Assembly (NCBI GenBank): GCA_003567575.1
Contig: PWZG01000026.1
Coordinates: forward strand, 1 to 7,020
DNA from: PVC group bacterium
Lineage (GTDB): Bacteria > Verrucomicrobiota > Kiritimatiellia > CAIKKV01 > PXCX01
Reading direction: 5' to 3'
Length of the DNA: 7,020 nt
The position numbers and the translations under genes were made by a program. The notes under the pieces are model-generated. The model did not search any database, had not been told where the DNA came from, and worked only from the letters and a program-made list of their open reading frames with translations. Shown here in pieces: positions 1 through 6,200 of this stretch (positions within the stretch are counted from its first letter, which is position 1; every line of letters starts with the position of its first letter).

Positions 1-22
1 CGATTGGCCTGTTTTGGGCGAA

Positions 23-90
23 GTAAGTCGGGCATTCCTGCCTGACACGACAACCAGTTCAGGAAAGTCAGCCAGGAATGACTGACTTAC
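23..90. repeat. REPIN-like doublet of two inverted GTAA-headed hairpins
   Basis: Two 24-base arms, 23-46 and 67-90, are inverted copies matching at 21 of 24 positions, separated by 20 bases. Each arm is itself a hairpin. Bases 27-34 pair with 39-46 (8 pairs, one of them G-T) around a TTCC loop. Bases 67-74 pair with 79-86 (7 of 8) around GGAA. Each hairpin is preceded, reading inward, by GTAA (23-26 on +, 90-87 on -). A short conserved head of GTA(G/A) type followed by an imperfect palindrome, in inverted pairs, is the known design of REP doublets mobilised by RAYT transposases. No RAYT gene is in the window and only one copy is visible, so the assignment rests on structure. There is no T-run on either side, which argues against a terminator. 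Confidence 0.6.
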
Positions 91-200
91 CAGGGCTACC
101 TGAACAGTTACACCTATAATCGGATTGCGCCATAAGAAGCTGCAAATACGCCACATACAATGTTGCCAGCCCCGGCATTCCGCTATACGGGACTGGTTTT

Positions 201-344
201 CGGAGGAACGACAAAATCATTTTATGAAAAAATCATTTCGGAGATGAATTTAGTGTTGACGATCTTGGCCCTTTAGGTCGAACGTACCTGAAAACCAACC
301 ATTTCTTCATTATTTTGTCGATAAATGATTTTGTCGTTCTTCGG
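201..344. repeat. Inverted-repeat element, possibly MITE-like
   Basis: Arms 201-222 and 323-344 are inverted copies matching at 20 of 22 positions, including a perfect 17-base core (206-222 against 323-339, GAACGACAAAATCATTT). They flank a 100-base core. A shared CTGGTT block just outside each arm (193-198 on +, 352-357 on -) suggests the similarity extends outward with a small insertion. Short subrepeats occur inside: AAAATCATTT at 213-222 and 229-238, and ATTTTGTCG at 312-320 and 328-336. The length, terminal inverted repeats and lack of coding content fit a miniature non-autonomous transposable element or another dispersed intergenic repeat. I see no clear target-site duplication. It could instead be a long-range RNA stem in the leader of the downstream operon. 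Confidence 0.5.
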
Positions 345-402
345 CTTCCCGAACCAGGCTGAGGTTTGACGAATAGGTTTGTAATATCGTCCGGCGCCTG
401 AT

Positions 403-828
403 ATGATGTCTGAAAACAACCGAGCGAAGCGAAGGTTACCCTTGGAGCGTGTCATGAGGAGTTACAAATTGGTGATGCCGGGTGATTTGAATCATTTCGG
501 TTTCCTTTTTGGCGGTAATCTTCTGAAATGGGTCGACGAAGTCTCGTGGATTGCCGCTTGCAGGGATTTTCCGGGTTGCCGTTTTGTTACCATATCCATG
601 GACCGCGTAGAGTTTCGTAAAAGCGTGCGTGAAGGGACGATCCTCATTGTGGAGGCCGTGCTGGCAAGACGGGGGCAGACCTCGGTTGGCTACGGGGTTG
701 AAGTGTTCCGCAACCGTTTGGCAACCGGGATCGAGGAGAAAGTTTTCACGACAACGGTAACCTTTGTCCGCGTCGATGATGAAGGCCGTAAAATTTCGCT
801 GCCGCCCGCTGCCTGTACAGTCGCGTGA
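403..828 (+). CDS. Acyl-CoA thioesterase, hotdog fold (YciA/BACH-like)
   Basis: This is a 141-residue single-domain hotdog enzyme expected to hydrolyse acyl-CoA to free acid and CoA in the cytoplasm. The family signature is clear: a VMPGDLNHFG segment at residues 24-33, then FGGNLLKWVDE at 36-46, whose Asp45 matches the catalytic acid of YciA-type thioesterases. The central helix WIAA, a VTISMDRVEFRKSVREG strand-turn at 62-78 and a late beta strand TTTVTFVRVDDEGR at 115-128 complete the fold. The length fits a single hotdog subunit, which would form oligomers. The acyl substrate cannot be read from sequence. The start is uncertain: ATG at 403 and 406 lack a good ribosome binding site, while ATG at 454 (Met18) has GGAG six bases upstream and gives a compact 124-residue protein that keeps all conserved segments. 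The stop lies 41 bases before the DUF4838 start, so the two genes are probably cotranscribed. There are no signs of truncation. Confidence 0.93.
   Translation: MMSENNRAKRRLPLERVMRSYKLVMPGDLNHFGFLFGGNLLKWVDEVSWIAACRDFPGCRFVTISMDRVEFRKSVREGTILIVEAVLARRGQTSVGYGVEVFRNRLATGIEEKVFTTTVTFVRVDDEGRKISLPPAACTVA
444..447 (+). promoter_or_regulatory. Possible ribosome binding site for an internal thioesterase start
   Basis: GGAG lies six bases before the in-frame ATG at 454. Neither ATG at 403 nor 406 has a comparable motif: the preceding bases are GTCCGGCGCCTGAT. This favours, but does not prove, initiation at 454. Confidence 0.35.
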
Positions 829-854
829 GGCAGCATGCCCCCGTTATTATCTTG

Positions 855-861
855 AAAGGAG
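855..861 (+). promoter_or_regulatory. Ribosome binding site of the DUF4838 gene
   Basis: AAAGGAG sits eight bases before ATG at 870. It decides the start: the same frame is open back to a GTG at 825 that overlaps the thioesterase stop, but that GTG has no such site and would place 15 non-signal residues before the signal peptide. Confidence 0.85.
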
Positions 862-869
862 ATGGGAAT

Positions 870-3254
870 ATGAAACGAATGAATATAGTATGGAGTGATT
901 TGACGTCGGTGATGGTGGCGCTGGTGTTGTTGGCGGCGCCAAGTCGCGTGGCGGCGGCAACGGGTTCTCCCGCCGTCGCTCTGGTGCAGGACGGGACGGC
1001 GCGGGCGGTGGTCGTGCTGCCGGAGGAGGCGGAGGAACTCGAAAGACTTGCCGCCGACGAGCTGGTTTCGCACCTTGCCGTGATGACCGGGGTGGAATTA
1101 CCGGTGGTTGTCGGTGACGATGTCCCGCAGGGGTTGTTACCGTTGTATTTGGGTGCGGCGGCCGATGAGGCGCTTGATACGCTGAGCCTGGCGGCGGGAG
1201 ACAATCCCTCGACCTTTACGGTGAGGGTGGATAACGAACGTATCGATATTCGCGGATTAAGCGATGAAGGGACGCTGATCGGAGTCTACGAGTTGCTTGA
1301 GCAGCTTGGGTTCCGCTGGTATATTCCCGGCGACTTGGGCCGGGTTGTTCCGGAAGGCGATAGCGCGTCGGTGGCCATTCAGACCGAAACCCAGGCGCCG
1401 TCGATGGAACTGCGCCTGCTGCAGCCATGGCAGAGCGAACGGTCCGGCTGGATCGCCCGTCAGCGGCTGGGCGGCGAGCGGCGATCCACCGGTGGTCATG
1501 GGATTCCGCCCTACGGTCATCCGCGGACCCGCGCACAAGTATTCGAAACGAATCCGGAATTTTTCGCCTTGATCGGCGGCGAACGCCGGGCGCGGCAGAT
1601 CTGTGCCGGTAACCCCGATGCGGCCGCGCTGACCGCCCAAACCATTCGCGAGGGACGTGAACCGACCACGGAAAAGATATATATCGGTATGGGTCCCAAC
1701 GATGGTGGCGGCTATTGTGAATGCGAACTATGCGCGGCGCTTGACGGCGACGTGTTCGATCCGTTCTATGGTGTTACGTCGCGTACCGGGCGTTATATCG
1801 GGTTTTTCAACAGGGTTCTCGATCACCTTGAAGACGATTTCCCGAATTTACACATTGTCTGGTACGTTTACGCGTCGCACATGATGCCGCCGCCGTCGGA
1901 TTTGCAGCCGAATCCGCGTATCGTCGGCGTCTTTGCGCCGATTGCGATGGATCGTCTTCGCGGAATGGACAACCCGATGAGTCCGGATCGCCATGCCTTG
2001 CGCTGGCTGATCGACGAATGGGCCAAGACCAATCCTAACGAACTGTACTACCGCGGCTATTACAACAATCTGGCCTGCGTGCAACTGCCCAAGACCCAGA
2101 TCGACCGGGTACGCACCGAGATACCGGCTTTGCATGAGCGGGGTGTCAACGTGATGCGTGTCGAGTGTATCGGCGGGAGTTACATGTGGGATACCGATCC
2201 GCTGACGCTCTACCTGGCCGCGCGCCTGATGTGGAATGTCGAAACCGATGTCGATGCCGTATTATCGGAGTTTTATCGTTTGTTTTACGGTCCGGCCGAA
2301 GCACCGATGCGACGCTATCACGAACAACTTGAGGCCGCCTTTCGCGATACACCGTATTTTACGGGATCGAGCTACGTCTATTTTCCGGTCTTCAAGGATC
2401 ATCCCCGGCGCGATACATTGCGCGCTTTTCTGGATGAAGCCGTTGGTCTGACGGCGGCCGATGACGAATCGGCGTATGCTCAACGGGTTCGACTGATTCG
2501 CAAGGGGTACGAGCGGATGGATCTGTTTCTCGATATGAGCCGGGCGCGTAACCGTCATGATTTCGCCGTAGCTTATGCAAAGATGGAAGCCTATACCGCA
2601 CTGAGTAAAAGCCTGACGGATGTCGTGGTGGAAGGTTCAGGGCGTCGCGCCATGCGCATGGGGGGCGGCGTGACCAGTTATTTCAATCGCTTTTTCCGGC
2701 AGCCAGTCGAATCGGGTTATGCGCGCGCCGTCGAAATCGGCGAGGTCGTCGCGACAATGCCCGACGAATGGTCATTTCTTCTCGATCCGGCCGAAATCGG
2801 CGAAATTTCCGGCTATCACCGTCCCGGCGAGCTGGGCGGTAATTGGCAACCTATCAAGACCAGCACCCGCAGTTGGTCTGATCAAGGCCTGCATTATTAC
2901 AAAGGAATTGCCTGGTACCGCCAAAAGGTGGATATCCCAACCGGCTACCAGGATCGTCCGGTATACCTTTGGTTTGGAGGCGTCGACCGCTTGGCCAGTG
3001 TCTGGATTAACGGACACTTTATGGGAACCAGCCGTGAACCCCGCGAAGGATTGCCCGGGATTCCCGGCAGTTTCCGGGCTTTCGATATGCCCACCGTCGA
3101 TGAAAGCGGAAAGAGTGTCCTCCAGCCCGGCGCTGAAAACTGGGTGAGCGTGAGAATTGAAAACACAAGTCTGGCCGAACTCGGGACGGGTGGTATCCTG
3201 GCCCCGGTCATGTTCTGGACACCCAATGATCCGGGCTGGGATCCGCGCGATTGA
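870..3254 (+). CDS. Exported DUF4838 protein with GH67-type N-terminal domain and C-terminal beta-sandwich
   Basis: This 794-residue protein is probably an exported carbohydrate-active enzyme; no substrate is known to me. A signal peptide is clear: MKRMN start, hydrophobic stretch at residues 14-23, and Ala-rich cleavage region ending near 28-30. There is no lipobox. Residues about 32-165 resemble the alpha-glucuronidase (GH67) N-terminal domain, with the typical ERLAADELVSHLAVMTG helix near 58-74 and GTLIGVYELLEQLGFRWY at 134-151. Residues about 175-490 form the DUF4838 core: a NPEFFALIGGERR segment, PNDGGGYCECELC at 276-288, YYRGYYNN at 393-400, a conserved-looking Glu432, and YLAARLMWN at 448-456 followed by FYGPA. 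Residues about 630-785 look like a GH2-type sugar-binding sandwich (GIAWYRQKVDIP, then WFGGVDRLASVWING at 701-715). The core resembles TIM-barrel glycosidases, so catalysis is plausible but not shown. The start at 870 is set by the ribosome binding site. It probably shares a transcript with the thioesterase and converges on the PQQ-like gene. Confidence 0.93.
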   Translation: MKRMNIVWSDLTSVMVALVLLAAPSRVAAATGSPAVALVQDGTARAVVVLPEEAEELERLAADELVSHLAVMTGVELPVVVGDDVPQGLLPLYLGAAADEALDTLSLAAGDNPSTFTVRVDNERIDIRGLSDEGTLIGVYELLEQLGFRWYIPGDLGRVVPEGDSASVAIQTETQAPSMELRLLQPWQSERSGWIARQRLGGERRSTGGHGIPPYGHPRTRAQVFETNPEFFALIGGERRARQICAGNPDAAALTAQTIREGREPTTEKIYIGMGPNDGGGYCECELCAALDGDVFDPFYGVTSRTGRYIGFFNRVLDHLEDDFPNLHIVWYVYASHMMPPPSDLQPNPRIVGVFAPIAMDRLRGMDNPMSPDRHALRWLIDEWAKTNPNELYYRGYYNNLACVQLPKTQIDRVRTEIPALHERGVNVMRVECIGGSYMWDTDPLTLYLAARLMWNVETDVDAVLSEFYRLFYGPAEAPMRRYHEQLEAAFRDTPYFTGSSYVYFPVFKDHPRRDTLRAFLDEAVGLTAADDESAYAQRVRLIRKGYERMDLFLDMSRARNRHDFAVAYAKMEAYTALSKSLTDVVVEGSGRRAMRMGGGVTSYFNRFFRQPVESGYARAVEIGEVVATMPDEWSFLLDPAEIGEISGYHRPGELGGNWQPIKTSTRSWSDQGLHYYKGIAWYRQKVDIPTGYQDRPVYLWFGGVDRLASVWINGHFMGTSREPREGLPGIPGSFRAFDMPTVDESGKSVLQPGAENWVSVRIENTSLAELGTGGILAPVMFWTPNDPGWDPRD

Positions 3255-3256
3255 CC

Positions 3257-6200
3257 TTATTCAGGGTCTGGCCCGTTTTCTTGCAGAATAATTTCGATAC
3301 CGCTGAGGACCGGCGGCAGATCGCCGACTGCCGTTAATTCGATAGTCAGGGCGTCCATCAACGGTACCGCGCGGAAGGTCCGGCTGATTTCCCGGTAGGG
3401 TCCGCCGGTTTCCCGCACTATGTCGAACGCGGACAGCCGTTCGTGATCTTGAATCAGCACGTTGAAAACCCGTTTCCCGGTCATGACGTTTTCTTCCGGT
3501 TCCGCGAAATAGAGGGTTACCGTGCCGGTCCGTTCCCGGTCCGCCCGATTCGGCGCGATCAGCGGAATGGTCAACCGTGCTTCCCCCATGATTCCCGAGG
3601 CGCTGACCCATGGAAGCGCGCCGTCGTTGACGCGAAGGCTGTGCCGGAAATACCATTGCGGAGTTTCCGGCGTTTCGACGGTAATCGGCGGTGTCGGGGC
3701 GGCCAGGGTTTCGGGATAATTGATCCAGTACGTACCCCTGTCATCGCGGCGGACGCCCGGAGCGCCTAGATTGATGCCGATACGCTGTATTTCCCGCATT
3801 CGTGCCAAGCGGGTGTCGGCATCGCGATGCATTTCGGTATCCGGGTCGGCGTGATGCCAGGCATCCAGTTCCGGCATATGAACCAAGGCCAGGGACGTCT
3901 GATGATGAAAGGTGCAATTGCATCCTTCGGTCATGTCCGGCGCGTTAAGGACACCTTCGGCCGCGGTCAGGTTCTGCGTGCAACCGGAACGGAAACCGCC
4001 GAAATTGCCGGTACCGTCGCGGCGGGTCAGATCGTAATAACCGGCGGCGGCTGATCGGAACAGCAGCAGGTGTTCACTGGCGGTCGCGGGACCGCACCCG
4101 TAAAACCGGCGGTATTGCCACTCGATGTTTCGCCCGGTCAGCGGATGCGGGATTGTCAGGGCATCGCCGGTTAACAGGTTATAGGATGCGCGTCCCGTAC
4201 TGGCAGGTCCGGATCGCTGGTTGATGAGCGATTCGCCGTGGATCATCAGGGGACCGCGATGACTGAGTGGCCGGTCCCAGACCGGTGTGCCGTCAGTACC
4301 GCGCAATACGCTGATGCGCCGGCCTTCCTCACGTCCGAAGGCCTGAACGAGAAGGTCATGGTCTTTTGAGTAACCCAGCCAGGTACCGAAGACGTCCTGG
4401 CTCGTTGACCAGCGTGGCCGGCCGTTTCCCAAATCGAGGGCGACCAACCGGGGTGTGTCGTCGCGTGTCGCGCCGCGTCGTTCCTGTTCCGCCCGGTGGG
4501 CGCTGTCGGGCATGTCGATGAAGTAAACGCTATCCGGGGAAAGGGCCAGGGCTTCGAAACCGATGGCGTATTCGGACGCGTGATGCCAGCGGACCGCGCC
4601 GGTATGGCGATCGAGGGCAAACAGCCGTCGTGCGGCGGGAATGCGTCCGGCGCGACTGGCCGTTGCGCCTGACGCATCCGTCGACGCGGCGGTTGTGACC
4701 AGGATATCGCCGCTGATGCGTATAAAACCCCAGTCCGGCGGTTCGCTCCCGTCGTTTTCCGCCGGCAAGCTAAAGGTGGCCGCGATGGCGCCGTTTTCCG
4801 GATCGATTCGTAGACAATGTTTTCCATAGGCAACATATATCGCGTCGGACAACGAGACATAACTGGCCGGATAGGCAATGGCGCCGGATTGATGAATATA
4901 GCCGCGGATGGTGTTGGCGTATGATGGACGTTCATCCCAGGGATTGTTCAACGCCAGGTAATGATTATTGTGTTCGGGACCAAGGCCGGGCAACGTGGTT
5001 TCCCAGAGCATACGTCCGGTATAGACGTCGAATGCGCGCAGGGAATGGCGTCGCAGAATAAACTGCCGGCCGCCGGCTACCTGGACAGGCAGGGTCTGCT
5101 TGGGATTCAGCGGCCCGCCGAACCAGAGTACGCCCATGGGGGAACGGACGGCACGATCACGCGAAACAACCGTGTTGGCTGCGTCGCCGAAGGCATGTGT
5201 CCAGGGGGCGGATCCCGGCGGCGGTCCCCGGCGCGTCAGTAACAGATCATCGCCATCGTTTCCATCGAGCAGATGGTACCCGTCGTCATCGCGTTGGTTC
5301 AGATGTGTGCTCAGCGCCTTGCGTGCCGCTTGCGGCAGATCGAGTATGGCGGTGGCGCCATAGGGGCGCAGCACATGGCACAAGGCGTCGGCAAAAGCGT
5401 CGGCTTCCTGCATGCCGACCGGGACCGGTGTTTCTGACACCACCAACGCCGCAAGGTAGGGTGGCAAACGCAGGGAATCGAGAGTGCCGGTTAAGGCGTG
5501 AATGCGTTTACCGTACAGGCCGAGGCGATCGGTGTCGCGTCGGAAACGGGCGATTTTTTCGGGATCCGGATCGAGCACGATTATATCCAGCTCACTTTCG
5601 GTGGCCAGTGCCACCGGAAGATCCCCGCTTGCCAGACCCAGCACAAGGACATAGCCTCGCGGGAGGGCGGCATGTTCGAGCATCCGTCTTGCCGTTTCAT
5701 TAACCGGTTTTGATACCGTCTTGGTGATGTTGGTCTGCGTATGAATACGAGTTTCGATTTCCCCGGCGCCGAATGCGTAAAGCATTCCCTCACGCGTACC
5801 GACAAACAACATGCCTGCTCCCGCGGCCATACTCTCCGGTCGACCGTCAATGTCGTGATGCCAGGCGAAAACCGGGTCGTCGCCGTTCGGGGATAGCTCG
5901 AGCGCCGCAATCCCTCCCGGCCGTCCGAGATAAAGGCGGTTGCCGGCTTTTAAAAATAGCCGGTAACTGGCTCCCATATTGAATACCCAATGCTCTTCCG
6001 GCCGTTGGAAAACGCGGATGGATCGTCCGCGTCCGTCCAGTTCTTCCGTGGATGGGGCACGTTCGGCAATGTTAAAGCTGGTCAGTTCTCCCCGCGCCGG
6101 CGCATAAAGTACGTTGTCATCGGCCACCACGCCTTGCCAAATGCCGTGACGGCCATAACGCATGACGCTGTCGCCGCTTTCCAGGTCGAAGGCATACCCG

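Larger units (their letters stand above)
1..402. other. Intergenic region with two palindromic repeat elements
   Basis: This stretch upstream of the thioesterase gene holds no ORF with recognisable protein features on either strand. It is more AT-rich than the genes that follow, especially from 210 to 390. Two independent inverted-repeat structures fill much of it, at 23-90 and 201-344, and are listed separately. The part between them (91-200) shows nothing I can name: it has a TATAAT at 115-120 but no matching upstream box. The promoter of the downstream operon should lie here. TTGACG at 366-371 and TAATAT at 382-387 are only 10 bases apart, too close for a standard promoter, so I do not assign one. 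Confidence 0.7.

Noticed and set aside
1..85. Possible C-terminal tail of an upstream + strand gene (stops at 24-26, 43-45 or 83-85 in the three frames)
   Set aside because: Each frame gives too few residues to judge, and all run into the REPIN-like repeat; none can be supported.
115..120. TATAAT as a promoter -10 box
   Set aside because: No acceptable -35 element at 16-18 bases upstream, and it is nearly 290 bases from the first gene with a repeat between.
91..120. End of an insertion sequence near the CTGAACAGTTAC stretch
   Set aside because: It vaguely resembles transposon ends, but there is no matching inverted end, target duplication or transposase in the window.
366..387. TTGACG and TAATAT as a promoter for the thioesterase operon
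   Set aside because: The spacing of 10 bases is too short for a standard sigma-70-type promoter.
273..455. 60-residue minus-strand ORF across the second repeat
   Set aside because: It overlaps the inverted-repeat element and the thioesterase start and has no recognisable domain; it is most likely an accident of the repeat.
825..869. GTG start at 825 for the DUF4838 protein, giving 809 residues
   Set aside because: No ribosome binding site precedes it, and it would add 15 residues ahead of a clean signal peptide; ATG at 870 has AAAGGAG at ideal spacing.
3232..3282. Terminator: CGGGC (3232-3236) pairing with GCCCG (3271-3275), inner GACC/GGTC, then TTTTCTT
   Set aside because: The stem is short and broken by a 16-base one-sided bulge, and it lies inside both genes; too weak to call.
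4246..4935. Long ORF of 229 residues on the - strand, and similar long ORFs such as 5197-5703 on the + strand
   Set aside because: They lie in other frames of the PQQ-like gene, show low-complexity composition typical of GC-rich shadow frames, and have no recognisable domains.
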